Assembly: GCF_022701255.1 (NCBI RefSeq)
Contig: NZ_CP031705.1
Span: forward strand, 4,030,001 to 4,094,000
DNA: 64,000 bases
Reading direction: 5' to 3'
DNA from: Microcoleus vaginatus HSN003
GTDB taxonomy: Bacteria; Cyanobacteriota; Cyanobacteriia; Cyanobacteriales; Microcoleaceae
In this document: positions 19,839 through 27,768 of the stretch, piece by piece
How the letters are laid out: each line of letters opens with the position of its first letter
Numbering within the stretch: the stretch's first letter is position 1
Notes under the pieces: model-generated
Seen by the model: only the letters and a program-made list of their open reading frames with translations
Told to the model about the DNA's origin: nothing
Database searches by the model: none
Position numbers and translations under genes: made by a program

Positions 19839-20103
19839 GGGAAACTAACTCCTGAGTAGGTTTACAGATTATTAGATGGATTTTTTAAAGATTGAAGGCA
19901 GGGAGTTAGGAGTCAAAACTAGCTCGTTAAAACTCGTCGGGCTTTCTCGACAAGCCTTTGACGGTCTAGCAATCACTCTCAACTTCCCTGACCTCTTTTC
20001 AAAGTCAAAGGTAACAAGTCCAAAGTTAAAAGTTAAAAGAGGCAAGAAATAAGTGTTATTTCTTCTTCTTTCTTCCTTCTCCCTTCTTCCTTTTTCCTGA
20101 GTC

Positions 20104-20589
20104 TTAGCTCAAGCCAGAGCAGATGTAGTCGAAATAGACGCCCATTTCTTTACCAGCGTCAGAACCGACCAAACCAGCGGTGACTTCTTTCATTGCTTGG
20201 ATTGCTTGTACGGTAGAACCGATGGGCACGCCCAAGGAGTTGTAGGTTTCTTTCAAACCGTTGAGCACGCGCTCATCGAGGATGGAAGGGTCGCCAGCTA
20301 GCATAGCGTAGGTGGCGTAGCGGAGGTAGTAGTCCAAGTCGCGGATGCAAGCTGCATAACGACGAGTGGTGTACATATTGCCGCCGGGACGAGTTACGTC
20401 AGAGTACAACAGAGACTTAGCAACTGCTTCTTTGACGATTGTGGCTGCATTGGCGCTGATGGCTGTAGCGGCGCGGACGCGCAGTTCGCCAGAAGCAAAG
20501 TAGTTCTTGAGCTTGTCTAGAGCGCTGATGTCGAGGTACTTACCTTGAACGTCAGAGGAATTGATAACGGCGGTAATTGCGTCTTGCAT
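20104..20589 (-). CDS. apcB: allophycocyanin beta subunit
   Basis: A 161-residue biliprotein of the phycobilisome core. The phycocyanobilin-binding cysteine is in [20 protein letters not shown] (about C81), and the preceding [10 protein letters not shown] has the Asn that is usually methylated in beta subunits. It pairs with ApcA and passes energy toward the terminal emitters. Second gene of apcABC. Confidence 0.98.
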   Translation of the reverse strand: MQDAITAVINSSDVQGKYLDISALDKLKNYFASGELRVRAATAISANAATIVKEAVAKSLLYSDVTRPGGNMYTTRRYAACIRDLDYYLRYATYAMLAGDPSILDERVLNGLKETYNSLGVPIGSTVQAIQAMKEVTAGLVGSDAGKEMGVYFDYICSGLS

Positions 20590-20765
20590 GGTTGTCTTGT
20601 TTCCTAGAAAGTGGCTGAGTCAGTCCAATTTTGGAGCTAGAATTTGGAATTTGGGATGTGGGATTTAAGATTTTTAACTGGCTGGTTATTTGCAAAAGCT
20701 TTTAACTTGTTGCCGGCAACCCCCAATTTTTCAATCTAAAATCGAAAACCTAAAATCGAAATTCC

Positions 20766-21251
20766 TTACTGCATCGCACCGATAACGTAGTCGAAGTAAG
20801 AGGAAGCTTCGGAAGCATCTTCTCCAGACAGCAGCGAACTGGCTGCATTTTTCATAGCGCGAATGCCTTCGGCGACGCCTTCAATCGGGGTTCCGAGAGA
20901 TTTGTACATTTCGCGGACGCCGACAATACCGATTTCTTCGATCGGAGTAATGTCGCCAGCTACGATTCCGTAGGTGATCAAACGCAGGTAGTAATCCATG
21001 TCGCGCAAGCAAGTTGCGGTCATTTCTTCGCCGTAAGCGTTGCCGCCGGGAGAAACAATATCAGGGCGCTTTTGGAAAAGTTGGTCGCCTGCTTGCTTGA
21101 CGATGCGTTCGCGGGATTCGCTCAAAATTTGGGCGATGCGGACGCGGCGTTCACCAGAGGTGACAAAGCTCTTGATCCGATCTAATTCACCTGGGCTCAA
21201 GTAGCGAGCTTCGGCGTCTGCGTTGACGATTGATTTGGTGACGATACTCAT
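20766..21251 (-). CDS. apcA: allophycocyanin alpha subunit
   Basis: A 161-residue alpha subunit starting [20 protein letters not shown] at the ATG at 21251; the frame is open another 29 codons upstream but the family length fixes this start. The bilin cysteine is in [20 protein letters not shown]. First gene of apcABC. ApcE, which is often upstream of apcA in cyanobacteria, is absent here. Confidence 0.97.
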   Translation of the reverse strand: MSIVTKSIVNADAEARYLSPGELDRIKSFVTSGERRVRIAQILSESRERIVKQAGDQLFQKRPDIVSPGGNAYGEEMTATCLRDMDYYLRLITYGIVAGDITPIEEIGIVGVREMYKSLGTPIEGVAEGIRAMKNAASSLLSGEDASEASSYFDYVIGAMQ

Positions 21252-21949
21252 CTTGTGTGTACCCGCTGGATATTTTGCTATACGAACTGCTCCGCGCTGA
21301 GCTAGCGACGGCGGGCGCTTGCATCCCTTACCTTTCATGCTCAGGCAGGAGCTTTGACGGAGAAGGCTGGACTTTCCACAGTCAGCAACTGTTAAAGTTG
21401 TTGGCCGCAGCCTGCCTTCGGTGTTTGACGGCGCTTGTTCTTCACGCCGGTGCGCTTGTGAGTGCCCGCACTAAGCCTGTCGCTTACAATACCACAAATG
21501 ACTGATGCGATCTTTAATTTTTGATCGAGATTGCAGCAGGCCACTAAGTGGCGATCGAGTGACTGTCGGGCAGTTAGTAAGGATATTGCTTCTCTGACAC
21601 AACTACCTCTCGCAAGTATTTTGAGGCATTATGTTCACATTCTGAGTGTTACTGTAATAGTTTGTAACATTCGTTTTCATATTTGGGCCCTCGCTTGGGT
21701 GTTCTCAGTTAAAATTTCATAGTTAAAAAAATCGATAGAATCCTCTTACAGCAAGGATTGCGGGCGATGTAACCCTGAGAGGGATTTGTGGCGGGCGACG
21801 GCGCGAGGATCAAAGACTTTTCCCTGAGAGGGAGACAAGCGGCAGATGGGGGGAGACAGGCGGGAGAGAGGCGGGCAGAGAGAGGTGCGATCGTCTCACA
21901 TCTTGCACCATTCTCAATAAGTCTTGGACGGGCGCGCTCTCTTGCCCAG
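21252..21949. promoter_or_regulatory. apcA upstream region, gene-free
   Basis: About 700 bp upstream of apcA without a gene. Long untranslated leaders are usual for apc operons, so the apcA promoter is expected here, though I could not fix boxes. A CAGCAACTGTTAAAGTTGTT inverted repeat lies at about 21382-21401. Confidence 0.45.
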
Positions 21950-22149
21950 TGGTGTCAACTTAAGGTAAAACCGATAGTCCGTCAGGGGTTGAAACCCCTG
22001 CCTCAAAGCGAAAGTCCTCTAAAAGAGGACTAAGGAATGATTCAGTCCTCTTTTAGAGGACTTTTGCTATAAGCCCCGTGGAATTCATTCCCTGGCAGAC
22101 TGCTGGGTGAGCGGGAGGACTGGCGGACTAAAAGCTTAAGTTGACACCA
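21950..22149. mobile_element. MITE-like element of 200 bp with terminal inverted repeats
   Basis: The ends are a perfect 15-bp inverted repeat: TGGTGTCAACTTAAG at 21950-21964 and its complement at 22135-22149. Slightly inside, TAGTCCGTCAG and CTGGCGGACTA also pair (10 of 11). Between them are a palindrome (GGGGTTGAAACCCC) and a long AGTCCTCTTTTAGAGGACT hairpin (about 22012-22062). No protein is encoded and no target duplication is obvious. The inner part resembles DNA at about 51395-51455. Confidence 0.65.
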
Positions 22150-22317
22150 ATGGCTCCTGCCCAACCCCTACTACTCATAAGAAAACTCAACTCTTTGTTT
22201 TTGTCGAACAACCCAGAAAGCCTGTTCTCGATCGTGGTGCAAGATATCAGAATCATCGGAAATCGTAACTTTCGAGCTTGTAGCTAGATTTGACTCTCAC
22301 TTTTAATCTGGTGCGCC

Positions 22318-23520
22318 GTGAAAAGAAATCTATCAGCCCTTAAAAAAGCTTTGCAGTTTGGAATTAGCGGTGCAGTCGGCGGTTTCGTCGGCAATCTCAT
22401 CACCGAACCTTTCATGCAGCGGCTCAATAATCCACAATCTGTTTTTGACAGTGTATTTTCTACAGCTCGCTGGTTTGGATTGGTAGGCGGTGGCATTGCT
22501 ACTGCTATCATGTTCGGCTATTATTACTATATCAAAGGCAAGCCTCAAATTAAACAGGCTTTGAAAAATGGCGGATTGTTTGGTTTAATAGCAGGAGCCA
22601 TTTCTGGGGCGATCGCCGAAGGTATTTACAGCGGAATTGGCGACGGAAATAACGAATTATTGCGAGTAATTTGCTGGGGAATAGCGGGCAGTTTGTTAGG
22701 ACTTGGACTTGCACAGCGGATTCCTAATTTGGGAGCGCTTCGCGGCACGGGAGGCGGCGGTGTTGGAGGAGTTTTGGGCGGCTGTTTGTTTATTCTGTTT
22801 GCTTACAATCTATCGGGTACCGCGGGCCGCTTAGCTGGCTGTGCTGCGATCGGTTTTTGGATTGGAATTATGTTGGTTGTAGCTGAAACTTTGTTCAACA
22901 AAGCTTGGCTGGTAATTAGTTACGATACAGGAGCAAATCGCACTCTGACTCTGGGCTCGGAACCGATCACTTTTGGCAGTGATGAAAATTTGTCTATTAT
23001 CTGCATTCCTAATGTTTCACCCTTGGCAATGCGGTTTCAATTGGAAGCAGGTCAAATTGTTTGCGAGAATCTTGAGAGCGGGGCGGTGAGTTATTTGCGA
23101 TCGGGCGACCAAAAGAAAATCGGCAACTGTACAATTACAGTAGGAAACTCTGACTTGCCTGCTGCAACTTCGGCTCAGGTTCCGGCTAGTATTATATCAC
23201 CAAAATCCGCACCAAATTCTTTTACCACCAGCCAATTTTCCCTGAAATTAGCCAGTCGAGTTATTCCTCTGAGTGCGGGAACTCAACTATTCACCTCTGA
23301 CATACCGAGTTTAACAGCCGCAGCATCTAACGGTTTGGTAGCTATAGTCACTTCTCGATCGAGAAACGAGCTTTCGTTAGGATTGACCAATTTGTGCGAT
23401 CGCGCTTGGTGGGTTACAGACATTCAAGGCGATATAAAAATGATAGAACCTGAAACTACCCTGACTTTGGCGTTGGGAACTCAAATCGAATTCGGTGAAA
23501 TTGACGGCGAGATTGTGTAA
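22318..23520 (+). CDS. multi-pass membrane protein with a C-terminal FHA-like region
   Basis: A 400-residue protein from a GTG start at 22318. Residues about 10-200 contain several glycine-rich hydrophobic helices (ISGAVGGFVGNLITEPF, GLFGLIAGAISGAIAEGIYS). The following part (TLTLGSEPITFGSDENLSII, then CIPNVSPLAMRFQLEAGQIV) resembles an FHA domain, which binds phosphothreonine. A second, similar beta-rich segment (ASNGLVAIVTSRSRNELSLG) closes the protein. No catalytic motif is seen. A link to Ser/Thr kinase signalling is plausible inference only. Confidence 0.6.
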   Translation: MKRNLSALKKALQFGISGAVGGFVGNLITEPFMQRLNNPQSVFDSVFSTARWFGLVGGGIATAIMFGYYYYIKGKPQIKQALKNGGLFGLIAGAISGAIAEGIYSGIGDGNNELLRVICWGIAGSLLGLGLAQRIPNLGALRGTGGGGVGGVLGGCLFILFAYNLSGTAGRLAGCAAIGFWIGIMLVVAETLFNKAWLVISYDTGANRTLTLGSEPITFGSDENLSIICIPNVSPLAMRFQLEAGQIVCENLESGAVSYLRSGDQKKIGNCTITVGNSDLPAATSAQVPASIISPKSAPNSFTTSQFSLKLASRVIPLSAGTQLFTSDIPSLTAAASNGLVAIVTSRSRNELSLGLTNLCDRAWWVTDIQGDIKMIEPETTLTLALGTQIEFGEIDGEIV

Positions 23521-23570
23521 GTAAGCGAGTACAAACTGAGATATTGCACCATTGTCAATAAACCTTTCAT

Positions 23571-23705
23571 GGGCGGGCAGGATGCCCACCCCACAAGAAA
23601 ATTTCCTCTTTGTGGAACGGGCATCTTGCCCGTTCTTAACAGGATCTCCGGCCCACCCACAAAAAAATTACTCTTTGTGGAACGGGCATCTTGCCCGTTC
23701 TTAAC
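23571..23705. repeat. dispersed repeat with GGGCATCTTGCCCGTTC units
   Basis: Three related units: GGGCGGGCAGGATGCCCACC, then two copies of CTTTGTGGAACGGGCATCTT followed by GCCCGTTCTTAACA, 69 bp apart. Each contains a GGGC..GCCC palindrome. The family also occurs at 4587-4727 and about 27676-27737. The repeats fill the gap between two converging genes. Confidence 0.75.
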
Positions 23706-23711
23706 AATAAT

Positions 23712-24296
23712 TCAAGCAGAACTGCTGCTAACTCCATTAATTACCGCCGCACCAATCAAATGAGCCAAACGCAAAGCTTCAGGAACTTTCCCAGTGTCTG
23801 TCAAACGCTGAAGCACCAGCGCAATTACTTCCGGCTTTTCGCCGGAAACTTGAAAAAAGAAAGGTTCAAAAGCGTGAATTTTCCCGGCGCGGCGCAACAA
23901 TTCTAAACGGTATTCTGAGTCGGGTAAATGACCGAGGGCTTTTTCAACAGCATCTAAATTTGGTTGGCGGCGCATGACAGCAACGCAAGGAATTTGCAGC
24001 CGCGATGCTAACTCGGGAAGGTCAATAATATTGAAGCCGCCGAAAGCAATTCCGTCTAGCAAAACCAGATGCAATTGCGGCAAAAATTTGCCTCCGATGA
24101 GTAGCCCAGAAATAGCATCCGTAGCATCTAATCCGTCGGGGAGGACTTGTCCCCACACCATTCCTTCAAATCGAGTTCCCCCGCAGACTATGCCCGCGAT
24201 CGACACCAGGCTGCCGCTTGTACGAGAAAACGGAGCGTCGTCAAAGCCAATAACCTTAATTGTGCGATCGAGCCTGAGCAAATCTGCCAGTTTCAA
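23712..24296 (-). CDS. DUF99 family protein (endonuclease V-like fold)
   Basis: A 194-residue protein matching DUF99 (IKVIGFDDAPFSRTSG at the start, VWGQVLPDGLDATDAISGLL near 50, VLLDGIAFGGFNIIDL near 80). DUF99 resembles endonuclease V in fold; the Asp residues in GFDDAPF and LLDG would correspond to its metal site. Biological function is unknown. The likely start is a TTG at 24296, since no ATG is near the conserved N-terminus. Confidence 0.8.
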   Translation of the reverse strand: MKLADLLRLDRTIKVIGFDDAPFSRTSGSLVSIAGIVCGGTRFEGMVWGQVLPDGLDATDAISGLLIGGKFLPQLHLVLLDGIAFGGFNIIDLPELASRLQIPCVAVMRRQPNLDAVEKALGHLPDSEYRLELLRRAGKIHAFEPFFFQVSGEKPEVIALVLQRLTDTGKVPEALRLAHLIGAAVINGVSSSSA

Positions 24297-24394
24297 CTTG
24301 TGGAGTTCCCTAAACTAAAGTTTTTGAGATTAGCTTGTGTTTTACATAGTATCATATACGTTAAATAGCTCATTACTAAAAAGGTTTTAGACAA

Positions 24395-25882
24395 TTGGCC
24401 AAAAAATACGTAGCAGCGATCGACCAAGGAACCACCAGCACCAGATTTATCATATTCGATCGCCGGGGACAGATAATTTGCAGCAACCAACAAGAACACC
24501 AGCAAATCTATCCGCAACCAGGATGGGTTGAACACAATCCCGATGAAATTTGGCAGCGCACCCAAAGCGTGATTAAAAATACCCTCGAAATCGGTAATAT
24601 CGACCCCAAAGATATTGCAGCACTAGGTATTACCAACCAGCGCGAAACCGCAATTGTTTGGAACAGAAAAACTGGTCAACCTTACGGCAATGCAATTGTT
24701 TGGCAAGATACTCGCACTCACCAAATTTGCGAAAAATTAGCTGAAGTTGAGGGCAAAAATCGATTTCAAAAACGATGCGGTTTGCCACTGGCAACTTATT
24801 TCAGCGGGCCGAAAATTAAGTGGATGCTGGACAATATTGCAGGATTGCGGGAAGCTGCAAATCAAGGCGATGCGATTTTTGGCAATGTCGATACTTTCCT
24901 AATTTGGCACCTGACTGGCGGCGCGCACATTACCGATGTTACCAACGCCAGCCGCACGATGCTGATGGATTTGCACACCCTCGATTGGGATGCCGAAACT
25001 TTGGAAATAATGACAATTCCCCGCCAGATGCTGCCAGAAATTCGCCCTTCGAGTCAAGTTTTTGGAACTGCAAAAGGATTGCTTGCAGGTGTTCCAATTG
25101 CTGCTGCTTTGGGCGATCAGCAGGCCGCTCTCGTCGGGCAAACTTGTTTCAGTCCCGGGGAGGCAAAAAATACTTACGGTACGGGCTGTTTTATGCTGCT
25201 GAATACTGGTGAGGCGATCGTCCCTTCAAAAAACGGGTTACTAACAACAGTCGCCTACAAGATGGGGGAATCGCCCGCTGTGTATGCTTTGGAAGGCAGT
25301 ATTGCGATCGCCGGAGCTCTAGTGCAGTGGCTGCGAGACAATTTGGGCATCATCAACACATCTGCGGAAGTAGAAACATTAGCAAATACAGTCGAAGACA
25401 GTGGCGGAGTTTACATTGTGCCGGCATTTTCTGGACTCTACGCGCCCTATTGGAAAGACAGCGCGCGCGGAGTAATTGCAGGTTTAACTCGCTACGTGAC
25501 TAAGGCACACATTGCCCGCGCAGTATTGGAAGCTACAGCGTGGCAAACGCGGGAAATATTGGATGCGATGAATCAGGATTCAGCAGTGCAGCTTTTGTCT
25601 TTAAAAGTAGACGGAGGTATGGTGGGAAATCACACGCTGATGCAGTTTCAGAGCGATGTTTTGGGAGTGCCTGTGGTGCGGCCTGTGGTAGCAGAAACTA
25701 CTGCACTCGGTGCGGCTTATGCGGCCGGTTTGGCGGTTGGTTTTTGGAGTCAGCTAGCCGAATTGCGCGACAATTGGGCGGTGGATTGTACTTGGGAACC
25801 CAAAATGCCGATCGCACTTCGCGAACAAAAATATCGCTTTTGGAAAAAAGCAGTTTCCCGCACATTCGATTGGGAAGAATGA
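24395..25882 (+). CDS. glpK: glycerol kinase
   Basis: GlpK phosphorylates glycerol to glycerol 3-phosphate with ATP. The 495 residues are full length. The FGGY signatures are clear: [16 protein letters not shown] at the N-terminus, [43 protein letters not shown] near 265, and [20 protein letters not shown] near 410. It starts at a TTG ([12 protein letters not shown]). No glpD or glpF lies nearby, so it is likely monocistronic. Confidence 0.95.
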   Translation: MAKKYVAAIDQGTTSTRFIIFDRRGQIICSNQQEHQQIYPQPGWVEHNPDEIWQRTQSVIKNTLEIGNIDPKDIAALGITNQRETAIVWNRKTGQPYGNAIVWQDTRTHQICEKLAEVEGKNRFQKRCGLPLATYFSGPKIKWMLDNIAGLREAANQGDAIFGNVDTFLIWHLTGGAHITDVTNASRTMLMDLHTLDWDAETLEIMTIPRQMLPEIRPSSQVFGTAKGLLAGVPIAAALGDQQAALVGQTCFSPGEAKNTYGTGCFMLLNTGEAIVPSKNGLLTTVAYKMGESPAVYALEGSIAIAGALVQWLRDNLGIINTSAEVETLANTVEDSGGVYIVPAFSGLYAPYWKDSARGVIAGLTRYVTKAHIARAVLEATAWQTREILDAMNQDSAVQLLSLKVDGGMVGNHTLMQFQSDVLGVPVVRPVVAETTALGAAYAAGLAVGFWSQLAELRDNWAVDCTWEPKMPIALREQKYRFWKKAVSRTFDWEE

Positions 25883-25956
25883 ATCGCTGAGTTAACCCGA
25901 AAATGCGTATTTAGTGATATCATTAAATCCAGCACTATTTTTCAAATTGCAAATAG

Positions 25957-26328
25957 ATGATTTCGCTAAATAACTTAAAAAAAATTCTCACCGCCTTTGT
26001 ATTGATAGTGACACTGGCATTTGTAGAAATCGCCACTAATTCCCAAATCGCCCTCGCAGATACAGCTACAAATCCCACAACCGCAGCCGAAGTCTTCAGC
26101 GCCAACTGTGCAGGTTGTCACATCAACGGCAGCAACATTATAAGGCGCGGCAAAAACTTGAAACAAAAAGCATTAAAAAAATACGGCATGGATTCCATCG
26201 CCAACATTTCCAACTTAGTAACCAACGGCAAAGGTATTATGCCCGCTTACAAAGATCGTTTGTCGGAACAACAAATTATCGATGTTTCAGCTTACGTGCT
26301 ATCCCAAGCTGAAACCGATTGGAAATAA
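25957..26328 (+). CDS. petJ: cytochrome c6-like c-type cytochrome
   Basis: A soluble lumenal electron carrier that can move electrons from cytochrome b6f to photosystem I. The 123-residue precursor has a Sec signal peptide (AFVLIVTLAFVEIATNSQIA, cleavage probably after ALA at residue 34), heme site CAGCH at 51-55 and an axial methionine in GIMPAYKDRL (about M95). Mature length of about 89 matches cytochrome c6. Paralogues (c6B/c6C) exist, so petJ itself is the likely but not the only choice. Confidence 0.88.
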   Translation: MISLNNLKKILTAFVLIVTLAFVEIATNSQIALADTATNPTTAAEVFSANCAGCHINGSNIIRRGKNLKQKALKKYGMDSIANISNLVTNGKGIMPAYKDRLSEQQIIDVSAYVLSQAETDWK

Positions 26329-26361
26329 ACCAGACTATCTACATTGTAAGACCAGGTTTAG

Positions 26362-26425
26362 CGCCTAACTTCAGGAAACAAAACCGAGGTATAATGTATG
26401 GGCAGGTTTAGCGCGTAACTTGGTC
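26362..26425. repeat. direct repeat CAGGTTTAGCGC(C/G)TAACTT
   Basis: Two copies of CAGGTTTAGCGC(C/G)TAACTT, starting at about 26353 and 26403, lie between the cytochrome and DUF3122 genes. The second is followed by GGTCAGAGATCAATAATC. They could be a regulatory pair or a remnant of a repeat element. Confidence 0.4.
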
Positions 26426-26559
26426 AGAGATCAATAATCTTTATACAAAACCTGCCTGGTTCTTGTCTTCTATTGTTCATTCTTTAATAATCTCAATACA
26501 AACCTGTCCTTTTTTCGGTTTTTTGCTAAAATAATGTAAATTATTGGAGGTATTGGAAG

Positions 26560-27057
26560 TTGAAAAAATATTATTGGCGTAGAACTTTAACTATTATTAG
26601 CTTGTGCTTGTCTCTAATCTTAGCGGTTAGCCCGCCCGCTTTGGCCTCGATTCACAAATATCCAGAAACTGCCGAGACAGTAATGTTCCGATCCGTACAA
26701 AGCCTGCGTGATACAGATGACAAAGCATGGCAAGTTGTTTTGTACAAGCGAGTCAAGTCGGGAGTAGTAAAGTCTTTAAATCTGAGATTAGTAGGATTTC
26801 CCGGAACAGAATTGCAGCACCCGGTTCCGCTGAAAGTTGCGGCGGGCAAGCGCGAAATTGGCAATGCTAATGATATTTGGAACGAGTCGGGTTTGCCAAT
26901 TAATGTCGGAGAATACGATTTCAAATCAATAATTACACAATTGGAAAGTAATCGACCTTTGCTGTTGCATTTGCCCGTGAAAAATCAAAAAGAAACAGAA
27001 TTGCTGGTTCCTCCTTTTGCTGTCAGAGAATGGCGGCTGTTGTTAGACAGAAACTAA
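26560..27057 (+). CDS. DUF3122 protein, exported
   Basis: A 165-residue cyanobacterial protein of the DUF3122 family. The start is a TTG at 26560, supported by GGAGG at 26546-26550. A signal peptide covers residues 1-29 (IISLCLSLILAVSPPALA). The mature part contains LRDTDDKAWQVVLYKR and HPVPLKVAAGKRE, ending in FAVREWRLLL. Function unknown; lumenal or periplasmic location is inferred. Its stop codon lies inside the first copy of a 130-bp repeat. Confidence 0.8.
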   Translation: MKKYYWRRTLTIISLCLSLILAVSPPALASIHKYPETAETVMFRSVQSLRDTDDKAWQVVLYKRVKSGVVKSLNLRLVGFPGTELQHPVPLKVAAGKREIGNANDIWNESGLPINVGEYDFKSIITQLESNRPLLLHLPVKNQKETELLVPPFAVREWRLLLDRN

Positions 27058-27300
27058 ATATACCAATTTAAGCGCACTCTACATTTAAAATCGATACAAT
27101 TTCCAATGTCACAAATCGCTATGTTTAAATTATGCCTTAAGGTAGATTTAACGTTTTTGAAGAATAATAGAGTAGGGCAAAAACTAAATAGATCAATTTA
27201 ATCGCACTGTAGATTTAAAATCGCTAAAGTTTCATGGATGTATCAAAAATAACTTTATTTACATAGACCTTAAGGTAGATTTAACCTATTTGAAGGGTAA
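27051..27300. repeat. imperfect 130-bp tandem duplication
   Basis: Two copies start at 27051 and 27181, each beginning AAACTAAATA and sharing CAATTTAANCGCACT, CATTTAAAATCG/GATTTAAAATCG and CCTTAAGGTAGATTTAAC. The copies have diverged noticeably. The first begins at the stop codon of the DUF3122 gene. No gene is seen up to 27382. Confidence 0.75.
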
Positions 27301-27382
27301 TTATGAAACAAACTAAAAGCTGAGCTAGTCGGTTGACAAAACTCCAGTGTTTTAACGTGCACGTCTTCAGGGTGAATCTAGT

Positions 27383-27598
27383 ATGACTTTAATCAGTAAA
27401 ATTGTCCGAAAAGCTTTGGCAACAGGTTACTTAACGGTTGAGGCCGAAGAACAGTTGCGACAGCAGTTGCAGATGACTAAGTACGGTTTAGAAGATTTTG
27501 AGGCTTTTATTAATTTGCAAAAAGAGGTGATGGAAGGTCGGGTGAAACAGCAAGCTTTGGAATTGTTACGATCGCGCAAATGTTCTGTGACGGCTTGA
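27383..27598 (+). CDS. small conserved-looking hypothetical protein (71 aa)
   Basis: A 71-residue protein with no recognised domain: MTLISKIVRKALATGYLTVE, then helical EEQLRQQLQMTKYGLEDFEA and LQKEVMEGRVKQQALELLRS. Composition is that of a folded helical protein and similar short proteins occur in cyanobacteria. An inverted repeat (CGATCGACCTT / AAGGTCGATCG, 27607-27639) follows and may terminate it. Confidence 0.6.
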   Translation: MTLISKIVRKALATGYLTVEAEEQLRQQLQMTKYGLEDFEAFINLQKEVMEGRVKQQALELLRSRKCSVTA

Positions 27599-27606
27599 AT
27601 CCAGTT

Positions 27607-27639
27607 CGATCGACCTTTTGGATAAAATAAGGTCGATCG
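27607..27639. terminator. inverted repeat after the 71-aa gene
   Basis: CGATCGACCTT (27607-27617) and AAGGTCGATCG (27629-27639) form an 11-bp stem with an AT-rich loop. There is no clear T-run, so termination is a guess. A further repeat of the GCCTGTTC family follows to about 27737. Confidence 0.4.
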
Positions 27640-27768
27640 ACCTTCGTATGTCGATCGGTCTTTCGGGCGCGGACTAGGAGGGCCCAGCCGACAAGAAAAT
27701 TCTGTCTTTGTGGAACAGGCCGGAAAGCCTGTTCATAAAAATGATACGCCAAGCCTGGAAAAAGGTTT

